Both the position numbers and the translations under genes were made by a program. This document shows positions 26,683 to 37,904 of a stretch of 64,000 bases of DNA, one piece after another. The DNA is taken from positions 50,096-114,095 of the forward strand of contig SCPZ01000027.1 of assembly GCA_004299305.1 (NCBI GenBank), written 5' to 3'. Numbering within the stretch: the stretch's first letter is position 1; each line of letters begins with the position of its first letter. The notes under the pieces are model-generated. The model had not been told where the DNA came from, ran no database searches, and worked only from the letters and a program-made list of their open reading frames with translations. This stretch comes from Methylobacter sp. (GTDB lineage: Bacteria > Pseudomonadota > Gammaproteobacteria > Methylococcales > Methylomonadaceae).

Positions 26683-28134
26683 ATGCACAACAAAACAATT
26701 GCTGAATTAGCCAAAGGCCTGCGTTCCGGTGAATTTTCAAGCGTGGAATTGACCTCGGCTTTTTTAAACAGGATCAAACAACACAGTTCACTTAATGCCT
26801 ATATCACCGTCACCGAAGATCTAGCCTTGCAGGAAGCCAAAGCTGCCGATGTTAGACTGGCAAAGGGCGACGCGGAACTGTTAACCGGCATTCCGGTCGC
26901 GCAAAAAGACATTTTTTGCACAGAGGGCGTTAGAACCACCTGCGGTTCGCTTATGCTGGATAATTTTATTGCGCCCTACAATGCAACGGTGGTGGATAAA
27001 TTTAATAACGCCGGAGCGGTGATGCTGGGCAAACTGAACATGGACGAGTTTGCGATGGGCTCGTCCAACGAGACCAGCTATTACGGCGCAGTCAAAAACC
27101 CTTGGGATACTAATACCGTTCCCGGCGGATCTTCAGGCGGTTCGGCGGCGGCTGTTGCAGCACGGCTGGCAGTCTGTGCAACAGGCACCGATACCGGTGG
27201 TTCGATACGCCAGCCTGCGGCCCTTTGCGGCATTACCGGGTTAAAGCCGACTTATGGCCGGGTATCCCGTTACGGCATGATTGCCTATGCCTCCAGTCTC
27301 GATCAAGGCGGGCCGATGACCCGTAGCGCCGAAGATGCGGCGATTATGTTGCAAACCATGGCCGGTTTTGATCAAAAAGATTCAACCAGCGTCGATGTGC
27401 CTGTTCCCGATTATATGTCAGAGTTAAACAACAGCCTCGAAGGCTTGAAAATCGGCCTGCCCAAAGAATTTTTCGGCGAAGGCTTAAATAGCGATGTAGC
27501 CGCAACGCTTGAGGCTGCGATCGACGAATACCGGAAATTGGGCGCAACGGTAACGGAAATCTCCATGCCGACGCTTAAACTGGCCATCCCTGCCTATTAT
27601 GTCATTGCACCGGCCGAGTGCTCCGCGAACCTGTCGCGTTTTGACGGCGTGCGCTTCGGCTACCGCTGTGAGAATCCGGTAGATTTAACCGACCTTTACA
27701 CCCGCTCGCGCGGCGAAGGCTTCGGCAAGGAAGTTAAGCGCCGCATCTTGATGGGGACTTATGCGTTGTCGGCAGGTTATTACGACGCTTATTATATTAA
27801 AGCGCAAAAAATCCGCCGCCTGATCAGCGAAGATTTTAAAACAGCGCTATCGGAAGTTGACGTGATTATGGGTCCGGTAACGCCGTCAACCGCTTTTGGC
27901 ATCGGTGAGAAAATCGGCAACCCGATCGAAATGTATTTATCCGATATTTACACGATTGCGATTAATCTTGCCGGCTTGCCGGCCATGTCGGTTCCTGCAG
28001 GCCTAGCAACAGGCTTGCCCGTAGGCTTGCAGATCATCGGCAATTATTTTTCCGAAGACAAATTGTTGAATATTGCCCATCAGTATCAGCAAGTCACCGA
28101 TTGGCATCAACAAGCGCCAAAAGGTTTTGAATAA
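26683..28134 (+). CDS. gatA: Asp/Glu-tRNA amidotransferase subunit A
   Basis: GatA is the amidase subunit that releases ammonia from glutamine. The 483-residue protein has the Ser-cisSer-Lys triad: the lysine in PVAQKDIFC, the cis-serine in [14 protein letters not shown] and the nucleophilic serine in [16 protein letters not shown]. The gene follows gatC by 17 bp; ATG 26683 has AAAGGGA about 13 bases upstream. Confidence 0.97.
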   Translation: MHNKTIAELAKGLRSGEFSSVELTSAFLNRIKQHSSLNAYITVTEDLALQEAKAADVRLAKGDAELLTGIPVAQKDIFCTEGVRTTCGSLMLDNFIAPYNATVVDKFNNAGAVMLGKLNMDEFAMGSSNETSYYGAVKNPWDTNTVPGGSSGGSAAAVAARLAVCATGTDTGGSIRQPAALCGITGLKPTYGRVSRYGMIAYASSLDQGGPMTRSAEDAAIMLQTMAGFDQKDSTSVDVPVPDYMSELNNSLEGLKIGLPKEFFGEGLNSDVAATLEAAIDEYRKLGATVTEISMPTLKLAIPAYYVIAPAECSANLSRFDGVRFGYRCENPVDLTDLYTRSRGEGFGKEVKRRILMGTYALSAGYYDAYYIKAQKIRRLISEDFKTALSEVDVIMGPVTPSTAFGIGEKIGNPIEMYLSDIYTIAINLAGLPAMSVPAGLATGLPVGLQIIGNYFSEDKLLNIAHQYQQVTDWHQQAPKGFE

Positions 28135-28146
28135 GGAGAAACTGTT

Positions 28147-28752
28147 ATGACCACCATTACGCAGCTTTCACAATTAGATCTAAATGCCACCTACAGTTAT
28201 GCCGATTATATGACTTGGCAACTGGAGGAGACTGTTGAACTGATACGCGGAAAAATCATGTTGACGGCGCCTGCGCCGAATGTGAAGCATCAACGTCTGT
28301 CGCGCAATCTATTGGTTATTATAGGAAATTATTTTCATAAAAAGCCTTGCCAGGTTTTTCACGCGCCGTTTGATGTCAGTCTATACGACCGGCGAAAATC
28401 GACATTAGCCGATCGGGAAATCTTCAGTGTCGTGCAACCCGATTTATGTGTGATTTGTGACCCTGAAAAATTGACCGAACAAGGTTGCAGCGGTGCGCCT
28501 GATTGGGTGATTGAAGTGTTATCCCCAGGCAATACCAAAAGAGAAATGCGCCTTAAATACGATCTCTATCAGGAAAACGGCGTCACTGAATATTGGCTGG
28601 TTTATCCTTACGAACAAGCGGTTTACCAGTTTGTGCTGAACCAAGACACCGAAAAATATCAACTGTTCGCCATGTATGCGGGCGACGACATCGCCAAACC
28701 ATCTCTTTTTCCTGAGCTGGAAATCGATCTCGCCGATGTTTTTGCCGAATAA
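28147..28752 (+). CDS. Uma2/DUF820-family putative PD-(D/E)XK nuclease between gatA and gatB
   Basis: The 201-residue protein begins in a helical region with WQLEETVELIRGKIMLTAPAPNVKHQ and has the core VQPDLCVICDPE followed by GAPDWVIEVLSPGNTK, the D...ExL arrangement of the Uma2 family. The family is expanded in cyanobacteria and scattered elsewhere; its cellular role is not established. It has its own good ribosome site (AAGGAG) and short spacing to gatA (12 bp) and gatB (15 bp), so it is co-transcribed with amidotransferase genes. The position looks like a later insertion into the operon. Confidence 0.85.
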   Translation: MTTITQLSQLDLNATYSYADYMTWQLEETVELIRGKIMLTAPAPNVKHQRLSRNLLVIIGNYFHKKPCQVFHAPFDVSLYDRRKSTLADREIFSVVQPDLCVICDPEKLTEQGCSGAPDWVIEVLSPGNTKREMRLKYDLYQENGVTEYWLVYPYEQAVYQFVLNQDTEKYQLFAMYAGDDIAKPSLFPELEIDLADVFAE

Positions 28753-28767
28753 TAAGGAACTACCAAA

Positions 28768-30204
28768 ATGAATACACAATGGGAAACAGTCATCGGCTTG
28801 GAAATCCACGCCCAGCTGTCGACAAAATCAAAAATCTTTTCCGGGGCTTCCACCGCTTACGGCGCGGAACCCAACACCCAAGCTTGCGCAGTCGATTTGG
28901 GCTTGCCCGGCGTATTGCCGGTATTGAATGAAGACGCCGTGCGCAAAGCGGTTATTTTCGGCATGGCGGTCGAAGCGCATATCGCGCCGTACTCGGTGTT
29001 CGCCAGAAAAAACTATTTTTACCCCGATTTACCTAAAGGCTACCAAATCAGCCAGATGGAACTACCTATCGTCGGCATCGGACATTTGGATATTGACGTT
29101 GACGGCGTAACGAAACGCATCGGCATCACTCGCGCTCACCTCGAAGAAGATGCGGGCAAATCGCTACATGCAAATTTTCACGGCCTGACCGGAATCGATT
29201 TAAACCGCGCCGGTACGCCGCTATTGGAAATAGTATCCGAGCCGGATATGAGATCGGCTAAGGAAGCCGTGGCCTACATGAGAAAAATGCACGAACTGGT
29301 GCGCTACCTGGGCATTTGCGACGGCAATATGCAGGAAGGCTCATTCCGTTGCGACGCCAACGTATCGGTGCGCCCCAAAGGTCAGCAAGAATTCGGCACC
29401 CGGACCGAACTTAAAAACATCAACTCGTTCAAGTTTGTCGAAAAAGCCATCAACCACGAAATCGAGCGGCAAATAGATGTCATAGAAAGCGGTGGCATCA
29501 TCGTTCAGGAGACCCGCCTGTATGATTCCGACAAGGATGAAACCCGTTCCATGCGCAGTAAGGAAGAGGCCAACGATTACCGGTATTTTCCCGATCCCGA
29601 TCTATTACCCGTGCTGGTTGATGAAGACTTTAAGGCGCAAATAAAAGCCCAATTGCCGGAATTACCGCAGGCGAAAAAACAACGCTTTAAAGATGATTAT
29701 GCACTGGATGATGAAAGCGCCACGATACTGACCTCCTCCCGTCCACTGGCCGATTATTTTGAAATCGTGGTTAAAGAGTCGGGCTGCGAAGCGAAAATGT
29801 GCGCCAACTGGGTGACCGGCGACCTTTTAGCGGCGCTTAACAAAGCCGACTTGGATATTAGCGACTCGCCGGTCAGCCATGAACGCCTGGCCGGGCTGTT
29901 AAAGCGCATCAGCGACGACACCATTTCAGGAAAAATCGCCAAACAGGTGTTTGAGGAACTTTGGCAGGGCGCCGCTACAGCCGATGAAGTCATCGAAGCC
30001 AAAGGCCTAAAACAAATCACCGATACCGGCGCGATAGAAGCCATCATCGATAAAATTATTGCCGATAACCAGGATCAGGTTGAGCAATACCGTAGCGGCA
30101 AGGACAAAGTCTTCGGCTTTTTTGTCGGCCAGGTGATGAAAGAAATGCAAGGCAAGGCAAACCCCGGTGAAGTGAATAAAATGCTTAAGGCTAAGTTAAA
30201 ATAA
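28768..30204 (+). CDS. gatB: Asp/Glu-tRNA amidotransferase subunit B
   Basis: GatB binds misacylated tRNA and phosphorylates the carboxylate before amidation. The 478-residue protein has [10 protein letters not shown] at the start, the [12 protein letters not shown] motif, [16 protein letters not shown] and a C-terminal YqeY-like tRNA-binding domain ending [12 protein letters not shown]. It completes gatCAB and is followed by a terminator-like hairpin at 30222. Confidence 0.97.
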   Translation: MNTQWETVIGLEIHAQLSTKSKIFSGASTAYGAEPNTQACAVDLGLPGVLPVLNEDAVRKAVIFGMAVEAHIAPYSVFARKNYFYPDLPKGYQISQMELPIVGIGHLDIDVDGVTKRIGITRAHLEEDAGKSLHANFHGLTGIDLNRAGTPLLEIVSEPDMRSAKEAVAYMRKMHELVRYLGICDGNMQEGSFRCDANVSVRPKGQQEFGTRTELKNINSFKFVEKAINHEIERQIDVIESGGIIVQETRLYDSDKDETRSMRSKEEANDYRYFPDPDLLPVLVDEDFKAQIKAQLPELPQAKKQRFKDDYALDDESATILTSSRPLADYFEIVVKESGCEAKMCANWVTGDLLAALNKADLDISDSPVSHERLAGLLKRISDDTISGKIAKQVFEELWQGAATADEVIEAKGLKQITDTGAIEAIIDKIIADNQDQVEQYRSGKDKVFGFFVGQVMKEMQGKANPGEVNKMLKAKLK

Positions 30205-30221
30205 GCAGTCGGATAGTTGAA

Positions 30222-30254
30222 ACGGATAACCTTCCTTGAAGGGATGTTATCCGT
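30222..30254 (+). terminator. Hairpin downstream of gatB
   Basis: ACGGATAAC (30222-30230) pairs with GTTATCCGT (30246-30254), with an inner CCTTC/GAAGG pair. There is no long T-run, so termination is likely but not certain. Confidence 0.5.
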
Positions 30255-30425
30255 AAAACTGTCCCGCTTTAGATTGGACGTCAAAAAATCAGCGGTCTTT
30301 TGCTCATCCAAGTATCAGGCGATTTCCTGCGAAAAATATACCCAACTGACTGGTCTTTTTGCCCGTCTCCTGTGTTGCAAAAATCCTACGCCATTTGGGT
30401 ATATTTATTCTTGGCAATCGCCTCA

Positions 30426-30788
30426 TTAACTTTTTCCGGGCAACATGCCGACCGAGCCGGGCTTGATGCGCTTGCAGGTTACAACCACATCTTCCAGATG
30501 GCACTGGCTTTTACCCTGATTTTCTCCAGTGCATGGAGCGCAGGCGGCTTTACCTTCATCTTTTACGGCTTCAACATGCCAGCCGTAGCCTTGCGACTGA
30601 CAGAAGGTTTTGGTGTATCGGGTGATATTGTAAGGCTTTGCTGCCGTTGCCTTGGCTTCGGACTCCGTTTCGCAAGCCGCTGAAGGCAGCGTATTAGCCA
30701 TGAGGTCCCGGTAAATATATTCTGTTGCCGACACAGCTCCGGAAAAACCAGCTAACGCCGCGCACAGGCATATCAAATTAAGTTTCAT
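30426..30788 (-). CDS. Small exported cysteine-rich protein, unknown function
   Basis: The 120-residue product has a signal peptide (MKLNLICLCAALAGFSGAVSA, cleavage near SA-TE) and six cysteines in the mature part, including CAPC and a C-terminal VVVTCKR. That pattern suggests a disulfide-bonded periplasmic protein. I do not recognise the family. It is convergent with gatB and has AGGAG before its ATG. Confidence 0.75.
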   Translation of the reverse strand: MKLNLICLCAALAGFSGAVSATEYIYRDLMANTLPSAACETESEAKATAAKPYNITRYTKTFCQSQGYGWHVEAVKDEGKAACAPCTGENQGKSQCHLEDVVVTCKRIKPGSVGMLPGKS

Positions 30789-30906
30789 GCTTCTCTCCTG
30801 ATTTTATTATTTTATAGTGATGTGTGATTGCGCTAAGGTTGACAAGAACTATCGCGGGCAGCCAGGCAAGTTAAACACATCTTTTAATAGCGTCCTTGTT
30901 ATGACG

Positions 30907-31089
30907 TTATTCTCCGCCGCTCAAAACGCGTATATTCATCTGGGCTGCCTCTTCTTCCAATTGCTGTTTGATCGGCGCAAATTTTTCGGTCTCGCTTTGT
31001 TTGACCATTGCAATAGTCACCAATAAAGCAAATACCGTACAACCGACATACAGCCAGAACTTGTCCTTTGTTTGTGCTTCTTCGCTCAT
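30907..31089 (-). CDS. 60-residue single-pass membrane protein, unknown
   Basis: The protein has a charged N-terminus, one hydrophobic helix (FWLYVGCTVFALLVTIAMV, about 11-30) and a charged C-terminal helix. No family is recognised. It follows a decayed lipoprotein-like frame on the same strand. Confidence 0.6.
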   Translation of the reverse strand: MSEEAQTKDKFWLYVGCTVFALLVTIAMVKQSETEKFAPIKQQLEEEAAQMNIRVLSGGE

Positions 31090-31105
31090 TTTTTATACCT
31101 TCTTA

Positions 31106-31303
31106 TTAGTTTAAATCATCAATGGATATGCCAAGGTTGATATGAAAATCATGACTTTCATCAACACCGGTACTGATTTTCACCCGAGGTTTATGCTTCC
31201 CCTGGATCGGCGCTACTTCAACTTGATATTTTGGGCGGTCAATAACGTCGGTTGGCGTCGAAACGCATGACGAAAAATATCCTCTCGTTATGATAGTAGC
31301 GGA
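31106..31303 (-). pseudogene. 5'-truncated small lipoprotein-like remnant
   Basis: A frame of 65 codons ending at TAA 31106-31108 encodes FSSCVSTPTDVIDRPKYQVE and onward to a natural-looking end (GISIDDLN). FSSC resembles a lipobox, but no ATG, GTG or TTG lies in frame before it and a TGA precedes the frame at 31304. It looks like a lipoprotein gene that lost its signal-peptide coding start. A non-standard start is the alternative. Confidence 0.4.
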
Positions 31304-31546
31304 TCAATACTATAAAAGAGGATTAAGAAAACTGTCAACTAAATATCGATTCGATACAAGATCTATTATTCAATGCCTACTCCTCTGCTGACGGCTATTC
31401 GCGATTGACGCGCTACGGCTCCTGCATTCATGCAGTCGTCAGCACGCCTATGACCCTGGGGCAAATTCTGCGATAATGAATACAAGTATTCCGTCTATAA
31501 ATTGCCTGACTGAGGTCGGCTATAACTATTATTCAACAACGCATCT
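31304..31546. promoter_or_regulatory. Region upstream of zwf
   Basis: This 243-bp gap carries an imperfect palindromic segment (CTGCATTCATGCAG near 31421) and must hold the zwf promoter; GATAAT at 31471-31476 is a plausible -10 element. Nothing else is recognisable. Confidence 0.35.
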
Positions 31547-33034
31547 ATGAACGAAAAAACACTATTCAAACCTTGTGATTTGGTTATTTTTGGCGCTTTG
31601 GGGGATTTATCCCGCCGCAAGCTGCTTATTTCGCTGTATCGCCTCGAAAAAGCCAACTTAATTGAAACCGACACTCGGATCATAGGCATCGACCAACACG
31701 AAGGCGATGCTTCTCGTTTTGTTGGGATCATCCATAAAAGCTTGCAAGAATTTTTAAATGAAGCAGTTGATGAGCAAGTATGGGCCCGGTTTTCGGCCAG
31801 GTTTTCCTACCTGAAAATAGATTTAACCCAGATGGATCAATATCAGCTGTTGAATAGCGTTATTGACGGTCAATCCAGGGTCATGGTGAATTATTTCGCC
31901 GTCTCGCCTTTCTTATTCACCAATATTTGTCAGGGATTGGCTAAGTGCGGGGTCTTGAATGAAGAATCGCGCATGGTGATGGAAAAACCGATAGGCCACG
32001 ATCTTAAATCGTCACAGGAAATTAACGATGCGGTTGCCGAGGTGTTCAGCGAAAAACAGGTCTACCGTATTGATCATTATCTGGGTAAAGAAACGGTGCT
32101 GAATTTGTTGGCGTTGCGCTTTGCCAATTCCATTTTCACCACCAACTGGAATCACAATACCATCGATCATATCCAGATTACCGTCGCGGAAGAAGTCGGT
32201 ATTGAAGGCCGCTGGGATTATTTCGACAAAACCGGCCAGCTACGCGACATGCTGCAAAACCATTTGTTGCAGATTCTGACCTTTGTGGCGATGGAGCCGC
32301 CGATTAATCTGGAAGCGCAAAGCATCCGCAATGAAAAAATAAAAGTGCTGTCCGCGCTACGTCCCATTACCCAAGAAAATGTCAAACAAAAAACCGTTCG
32401 CGGACAGTATTCTGCGGGGGAGATCAACGGCGAGCCGGTGCCGGGCTATCTTGAAGAAGAAGGAGCCAATACCGAAAGCACGACGGAAAGTTTTGTCGCT
32501 TTGAAAGTGGCTATCGATAATTGGCGTTGGGCCGGTGTGCCGTTTTATTTGCGTACCGGAAAACGCATGAAATATAAACGCACTGAAATCGTCGTTAATT
32601 TTAAGCAACAGCCGCATAACATTTTTAAAGAGAGCTTCGAGGACCTGCCGTCGAACAAGCTGATTATTCACTTGCAGCCCAGGGAAGGCGTGGAAATTCA
32701 GATACTCAACAAAATACCGGGTATCGATGAAAATATTAAATTGCAAAAAACCAAGTTGGATTTGAGCTTTTCCGACATATTTAAAAACAGCAAGATTTTC
32801 GGCGGTTATGAGAAATTGGTGCTGGAAGCGATGCGCGGCAATCCCACGCTATTTCTTAGCCGCGAGGAGATTGAGCAGGCCTGGACCTGGATTGATTCGA
32901 TACAGGATGCCTGGGCGCATTTGGATGCTATACCAGCCCCCTATCCTGCCGGTACTTGGGGGCCTAAGGCCGCCGACAAGTTAATTACGAGGGATGACAG
33001 AGTCTGGGAAGATGAAGCAGACGCAGCGCTGTAG
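31547..33034 (+). CDS. zwf: Glucose-6-phosphate 1-dehydrogenase
   Basis: Zwf oxidises glucose 6-phosphate to 6-phosphogluconolactone with NAD(P)+. The 495-residue protein has the dinucleotide motif GALGDLSRRKL, the active-site RIDHYLGKE and the C-terminal PYPAGTWGPKAAD. It heads the zwf-edd-eda operon (40 bp to edd). pgl, the next enzyme, lies 10 kb away at 43310 next to the ruins of a second zwf. Confidence 0.96.
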   Translation: MNEKTLFKPCDLVIFGALGDLSRRKLLISLYRLEKANLIETDTRIIGIDQHEGDASRFVGIIHKSLQEFLNEAVDEQVWARFSARFSYLKIDLTQMDQYQLLNSVIDGQSRVMVNYFAVSPFLFTNICQGLAKCGVLNEESRMVMEKPIGHDLKSSQEINDAVAEVFSEKQVYRIDHYLGKETVLNLLALRFANSIFTTNWNHNTIDHIQITVAEEVGIEGRWDYFDKTGQLRDMLQNHLLQILTFVAMEPPINLEAQSIRNEKIKVLSALRPITQENVKQKTVRGQYSAGEINGEPVPGYLEEEGANTESTTESFVALKVAIDNWRWAGVPFYLRTGKRMKYKRTEIVVNFKQQPHNIFKESFEDLPSNKLIIHLQPREGVEIQILNKIPGIDENIKLQKTKLDLSFSDIFKNSKIFGGYEKLVLEAMRGNPTLFLSREEIEQAWTWIDSIQDAWAHLDAIPAPYPAGTWGPKAADKLITRDDRVWEDEADAAL

Positions 33035-33074
33035 GATACGCATCAATTAACGTAGATAAAAGGAAAGAACGACT

Positions 33075-34895
33075 ATGCACCCTGTATTAGAAAAAGTGAC
33101 CAACGAAGTTATCCTGCGCAGCCGGGAAACACGCGCCGCCTATCTGGCGCGCATTGATGCGGCTGCAAAAAAAGAACCACATCGCGCCGAGCTGGCTTGC
33201 GGCAATTTAGCTCATGCTTTCGCCGCTTGCGGAGCCGGTGAAAAAAGCGATTTAACCGGCCATAAAAAAGCCAATATCGCGATTATCTCTTCTTATAACG
33301 ACATGTTGTCGGCGCATGAACCCTATAAAGATGCGCCTGCACTGATCAAGGCTGCGATAAAAGAAGCTGGCGGAGTTGCGCAGTTTGCGGCCGGCGTACC
33401 GGCTATGTGCGATGGCGTCACCCAAGGTCGCCCCGGCATGGAGCTGTCGTTGTTCAGCCGTGATGTGATTGCGATGGCTACGGCCGTGGGTTTAAGCCAC
33501 AACATGTTTGACGGCGCGCTATATTTGGGCGTCTGCGACAAAATTGTACCGGGACTGTTGATCGGCGCTTTGAGTTTCGGCCATTTACCCGCCGTGTTCG
33601 TACCGGCAGGCCCTATGCCTAGCGGCTTGGCCAACAAAGAGAAAGTGCGCATCCGCCAGCTTTACGCCGAAGGTAAAATCGGCCGTAAAGAACTGCTGGA
33701 ATCTGAGTCAGCGTCTTATCACAGTGCCGGCACCTGCACCTTTTACGGTACCGCAAACAGCAACCAGATGATGGTTGAGATTATGGGCCTGCATTTGCCG
33801 GGCAGTTCGTTCATCAATCCTTATACGCCATTACGTGATGAATTGACCAAAGCCGCTGCCAGACAGGTGTTGAAATTTACCGCATTGGGCGATGATTTTC
33901 GTCCGATTGGGCGCATGATCGACGAAAAAGCGATTGTGAACGCCATTGTCGGCTTATTGGCAACGGGCGGCTCCACCAATCACACCATCCATCTGGTCGC
34001 GATTGCACGGGCGGCGGGCATTATTATTAACTGGGATGATTTTGACAAGCTGTCCAGAGCGGTGCCGTTGTTGACCCGTATTTATCCGAACGGCCAAGCG
34101 GACATTAATCACTTCCAAGCCGCAGGCGGCATGGGCGTATTGATTGCCGAACTGTTAAAGAACGGCCTGTTGCATGAAGATATTCTGACCGTTGCCGACC
34201 AACGCGGCATGAACAGTTATCATCAGGAACCCAAACTGGTTGACGGTAAATTAACCTGGGAGCCCTGCCCCGAAGCCTCTTTGGACGGAGACGTTATCAG
34301 CGCCGTCGCCAAACCTTTTGCCGCCGGTGGCGGCTTACATGTGATGCACGGTAATTTGGGACGCGGGGTTTCCAAAGTTTCTGCGGTAGCGGAACAACAC
34401 CAGGTCGTTGAAGCGCCTGCGATGGTGTTCGATGATCAGGATGACGTGGTTGCCGCCTTTAAACGCGGCGAAATGGAGAAGGATGTTATTGTGGTGCTGC
34501 GCTTCCAGGGGCCGAAATCCAACGGTATGCCCGAATTGCACAAGTTGACGCCGTCTCTGGGGGTGTTGCAGGATAAGGGTTTCAAGGTCGCATTGGTGAC
34601 CGATGGACGGATGTCCGGCGCTTCGGGCAAGGTGCCTTCAGCCATCCACATGTGCCCTGAATGCGAGGAGGGCGGACCATTAGCGAAAGTGCGCACCGGC
34701 GACATCATCTACCTGAATACCCAAACCGGCGAGGTCAATGTACGGGTGGATGCCGCAGAATTCGACGCCCGTATTCCGGCCGCCAATAGCGCCAAAGGCC
34801 ATCATTTCGGCATGGGCCGCGAATTGTTCGGCGGTTTCCGTTTGGGCGCGTCATCTGCCGAAACCGGCGCCAGCAACTTGTTCGTTGCCGGTTAA
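33075..34895 (+). CDS. edd: 6-phosphogluconate dehydratase
   Basis: Edd dehydrates 6-phosphogluconate to KDPG, the committing step of the Entner-Doudoroff pathway. The 606-residue IlvD/Edd protein has [20 protein letters not shown], the [12 protein letters not shown] cysteine/cluster region, [15 protein letters not shown] and [23 protein letters not shown] precedes ATG 33075. Confidence 0.96.
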   Translation: MHPVLEKVTNEVILRSRETRAAYLARIDAAAKKEPHRAELACGNLAHAFAACGAGEKSDLTGHKKANIAIISSYNDMLSAHEPYKDAPALIKAAIKEAGGVAQFAAGVPAMCDGVTQGRPGMELSLFSRDVIAMATAVGLSHNMFDGALYLGVCDKIVPGLLIGALSFGHLPAVFVPAGPMPSGLANKEKVRIRQLYAEGKIGRKELLESESASYHSAGTCTFYGTANSNQMMVEIMGLHLPGSSFINPYTPLRDELTKAAARQVLKFTALGDDFRPIGRMIDEKAIVNAIVGLLATGGSTNHTIHLVAIARAAGIIINWDDFDKLSRAVPLLTRIYPNGQADINHFQAAGGMGVLIAELLKNGLLHEDILTVADQRGMNSYHQEPKLVDGKLTWEPCPEASLDGDVISAVAKPFAAGGGLHVMHGNLGRGVSKVSAVAEQHQVVEAPAMVFDDQDDVVAAFKRGEMEKDVIVVLRFQGPKSNGMPELHKLTPSLGVLQDKGFKVALVTDGRMSGASGKVPSAIHMCPECEEGGPLAKVRTGDIIYLNTQTGEVNVRVDAAEFDARIPAANSAKGHHFGMGRELFGGFRLGASSAETGASNLFVAG

Positions 34896-34919
34896 TAACT
34901 ATAACAATAAGGTAAAACA

Positions 34920-35570
34920 ATGACTAAAAATAACTGGAAAATTCAACCTGCTGAAGTTTTAAATGTCGGCCCGGTGATGCCCGTAATGGTCATCCAAAAC
35001 CTGGAGGATGCCGTGCCGCTGGCGCAGGCCTTGGTTGCAGGTGGCATTAAAGTGCTGGAAATAACGCTACGCACCCCGATAGCGCTTGATGCGATCAGGC
35101 TCATCAGCCAGGAAGTCAAAGATGCGATTGTCGGTGCGGGTACTATTACTACGCCCGAACAATTAAAAGCGGCGGAAGATGCGGGCGCCGTTTTTGCGAT
35201 TAGTCCCGGTTTAACCCCGAAGCTGTTAACGGCGGCTCAAACGGGAAATATCGCGTTGATTCCAGGTATATCGACCCTGTCGGAACTCATGCTGGGCATG
35301 GAGTATGGCCTGGATCATTTCAAGTTCTTCCCGGCTGAAGCGGCAGGCGGCATCCCGATGTTAAAATCTATCGCAGGGCCTATTCCACAAGTGACTTTTT
35401 GCCCGACCGGCGGTATTTCCCCGGAAAATTACAACAGTTACTTACAGTTAAGCAATGTTGCCTGCGTTGGCGGGTCATGGCTGGCACCTGCGGATGTGGT
35501 AAAATCAAAAAACTGGGCGAGGGTGACTGAATTGGCAAAACAAACTATAGACCGGGCGGTTTTGGCTTGA
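34920..35570 (+). CDS. eda: KDPG/KHG aldolase
   Basis: Eda splits KDPG into pyruvate and glyceraldehyde 3-phosphate. The 216-residue TIM-barrel protein has the Schiff-base lysine in [11 protein letters not shown], the general acid-base glutamate in EITLRTPIA and the [11 protein letters not shown] phosphate region. It lies 24 bp after edd. In RuMP-type methanotrophs it feeds formaldehyde-derived sugar carbon to pyruvate, but the organism assignment is itself inferred. Confidence 0.96.
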   Translation: MTKNNWKIQPAEVLNVGPVMPVMVIQNLEDAVPLAQALVAGGIKVLEITLRTPIALDAIRLISQEVKDAIVGAGTITTPEQLKAAEDAGAVFAISPGLTPKLLTAAQTGNIALIPGISTLSELMLGMEYGLDHFKFFPAEAAGGIPMLKSIAGPIPQVTFCPTGGISPENYNSYLQLSNVACVGGSWLAPADVVKSKNWARVTELAKQTIDRAVLA

Positions 35571-35592
35571 GTTCATTCTTTTATCTGTAGTC

Positions 35593-35612
35593 CAAAGCCA
35601 GCTTTGAACTCC
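35593..35612. repeat. Dispersed 20-bp repeat, copy 2
   Basis: Identical to 578-597 (CAAAGCCAGCTTTGAACTCC). Its right half overlaps the left stem of the hairpin at 35607. Confidence 0.7.
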
Positions 35613-35654
35613 AACCCTTGGCCATTGTATAAAAGATATTGGTTGGAGTTTGTT
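35607..35654 (+). terminator. Probable terminator after eda
   Basis: AACTCCAACC (35607-35616) pairs with GGTTGGAGTT (35641-35650) and is followed by TGTTATTTT. The 24-base loop is long for an intrinsic terminator. Confidence 0.5.
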
Positions 35655-35786
35655 ATTTTACAAGCAAAGCTCTCTTTAAAATGCTAGCCAAGATTAATAC
35701 GCAAAAGGCTAGCTAAACCGTGAAAACTTGCGATTTAGCTAGTCTTCTGATGACGCACAGACCCTGTTTCAAAACTGAGAACAACC

Positions 35787-37088
35787 ATGACTAAACTGCG
35801 CAGTGTTACCTTAAATGAGAAAACTCAGGCTTTATGTGAGTTACCTGCTTTATCTGGAACTATCGGCCCCGATGTAGTAGATATTCAATCTCTATACCAA
35901 CAGACCGGCATGTTTACCTACGATCCCGGTTTTACTTCCACGGCCAGCTGTAGTTCATCGATAACTTATATAGACGGCGAAGAAGGGATACTGCTTTATA
36001 GGGGTTACCCTATCGAGCAGCTTGCGGAGCATTGCACTTTTTTGGAAGTCTGTTACCTGCTGCTGAATGGTGAATTACCCGAAACCGATGAAATGCAACG
36101 GTTCGAAGGCACCATCACTATGCATACGATGGTGCATGACCAGCTGACTAATTTCTTTAAAGGCTTTCGTCGCGATGCGCACCCGATGGCTATTATGGTT
36201 GCTGTGGTGGGAGCGCTGTCAGCGTTTTATCATGACGCACTGGACATTAAATCGAAAAAGGATAGGGACCTGAGCGCCATCCGCCTGATTGCCAAAGTGC
36301 CGACCATTGTCGCAATGTGTCATAAGTACAGCACCGGCTTACCGTTTATGTATCCGCAAAACAAGTTGAGTTACGTTGAAAACTTTATGCGCATGATGCT
36401 GGGAACGCCTTGCGATGACTTCGTAGCCAATCCTGTATTAGTTAAAGCCCTGGACAGAATCTTGATCCTTCATGCCGATCATGAACAAAATGCTTCGACG
36501 TCAACAGTGCGCTTAGCGGGTTCCAGCGGCGCTAATCCTTATGCCTGCATAACTGCCGGGATCGCTTGCCTTTGGGGAGCCGCTCATGGCGGCGCTAATG
36601 AGGCTGTACTCAACATGCTGGAGGAGATTGGCGATGTTTCGAATATTAATAAATTTATCAACAAAGCCAAGGATAAAAACGACTCGTTCAGGCTGATGGG
36701 CTTCGGGCATCGGGTTTACAAACATTACGACCCGCGCGCCAAATTAATGCGCGAAACCTGCCATGAAGTGCTCACCGAGCTCGGCCTGCATGATGACAAA
36801 ATATTTAAACTGGCCCTGGAGCTGGAACGCATTGCCCTTGAAGATGATTATTTCATCGAGAAAAAACTCTACCCGAACGTCGATTATTATTCCGGCATTG
36901 TGTTGCACGCATTAGGCATCCCTACCAACATGTTTACCGCGATGTTCGCGATGGGCAGAACCGTGGGTTGGATTGCGCATTGGGATGAAATGATAGCGGA
37001 CCCGGAGCAAAAAATAGGACGACCACGGCAACTTTATACCGGCGCAACAAGACGCGATATACCGCCGCAGCATATCAAACTGGGTTAA
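35787..37088 (+). CDS. gltA: Citrate synthase (type II)
   Basis: GltA condenses acetyl-CoA and oxaloacetate. The 433-residue protein is of the large Gram-negative hexameric type. Active-site regions are [32 protein letters not shown] and [15 protein letters not shown], with the catalytic histidines present. It has its own leader: a hairpin with arms GGCTAGCTAAA and TTTAGCTAGTC lies around 35709-35745 upstream. Confidence 0.96.
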   Translation: MTKLRSVTLNEKTQALCELPALSGTIGPDVVDIQSLYQQTGMFTYDPGFTSTASCSSSITYIDGEEGILLYRGYPIEQLAEHCTFLEVCYLLLNGELPETDEMQRFEGTITMHTMVHDQLTNFFKGFRRDAHPMAIMVAVVGALSAFYHDALDIKSKKDRDLSAIRLIAKVPTIVAMCHKYSTGLPFMYPQNKLSYVENFMRMMLGTPCDDFVANPVLVKALDRILILHADHEQNASTSTVRLAGSSGANPYACITAGIACLWGAAHGGANEAVLNMLEEIGDVSNINKFINKAKDKNDSFRLMGFGHRVYKHYDPRAKLMRETCHEVLTELGLHDDKIFKLALELERIALEDDYFIEKKLYPNVDYYSGIVLHALGIPTNMFTAMFAMGRTVGWIAHWDEMIADPEQKIGRPRQLYTGATRRDIPPQHIKLG

Positions 37089-37192
37089 TTCCGCCGGTCG
37101 GGCAAAGATTTGAGCCGCATAGGCCCCGAGTCCGGCAATGCATAAACCCACGAACGGCTACAGTTGTTCGTGGGTTCAATCATTGGTGAACA

Positions 37193-37864
37193 TTATTTAA
37201 AAATTGAATTCATAAACGCTGAAATGTGTGTGATTTCTTCAACACACAGGCTATGTTCCATCAAGTAATCATGCCATTCAATTTTATAGTCCATTGATTT
37301 TAGTGTATCGAATGCGGCTTTGCCGGACTCAACAGCTACGATGGGGTCGATGATGCCGTGGGCCATAAATATCGGCATGACATTATTGGCGACTGAACGC
37401 TCAACTTTTAATTGATCAATAGTCGGCAAATACGTCGACAGGGCAACAATGCCGGCCAATTGTTGTGGGTATCTTAGCCCGGCATGTAGCGCAATGACGC
37501 CGCCTTGAGAAAACCCGGCCAGTAAAATATTCGTCGAGGGAATGCCCTGGTCAATTTCCTGTTGGATCAAGGGCTCAATCGAGGCGGCTGATTGATAGAT
37601 ACCATCAATATCGACTTTACGTTCCAACGACATATCTAAAATATCGTACCAGGAGCGCATAGCCATTCCACCGTTGATAGTAACAGGCTGGATCGGCGCA
37701 TTGGGAAAAATGAAATGGATATTGGCTCTGGCGGTCAAATGCAATTCGGGAACGAGCCCTTCAAAATCATGACCATCTGCACCTAATCCATGCAACCATA
37801 GTACAGAATATTTATGTTCCGCTTCAGGCTGTATTTCGATAGTGCTAAGTTGTTCAGCATTCAT
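37193..37864 (-). CDS. Carboxylesterase/acyl-protein thioesterase-like hydrolase
   Basis: This 223-residue alpha/beta hydrolase has the nucleophile elbow GFSQGG (LLAGFSQGGVIALHAG), a catalytic Asp in MAHGIIDPIVAV, a His in LMEHSLCVEEI, and an oxyanion region LWLHGLGADGHDF. ATG 37864 was chosen over 37882 because GGAG lies six bases upstream. The closest known group is bacterial carboxylesterase II/phospholipase; the true substrate is unknown. Confidence 0.9.
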   Translation of the reverse strand: MNAEQLSTIEIQPEAEHKYSVLWLHGLGADGHDFEGLVPELHLTARANIHFIFPNAPIQPVTINGGMAMRSWYDILDMSLERKVDIDGIYQSAASIEPLIQQEIDQGIPSTNILLAGFSQGGVIALHAGLRYPQQLAGIVALSTYLPTIDQLKVERSVANNVMPIFMAHGIIDPIVAVESGKAAFDTLKSMDYKIEWHDYLMEHSLCVEEITHISAFMNSIFK

Positions 37865-37904
37865 AAGGTTCTCCAAGGTCAATAAAAATGGCAGCTAGAT
37901 TAAC

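Noticed and set aside
30300..30683. Plus-strand frame of 127 codons opposite the cysteine-rich exported protein
   Set aside because: The minus-strand gene has a signal peptide, a ribosome site and paired cysteines; the plus frame has none of these.
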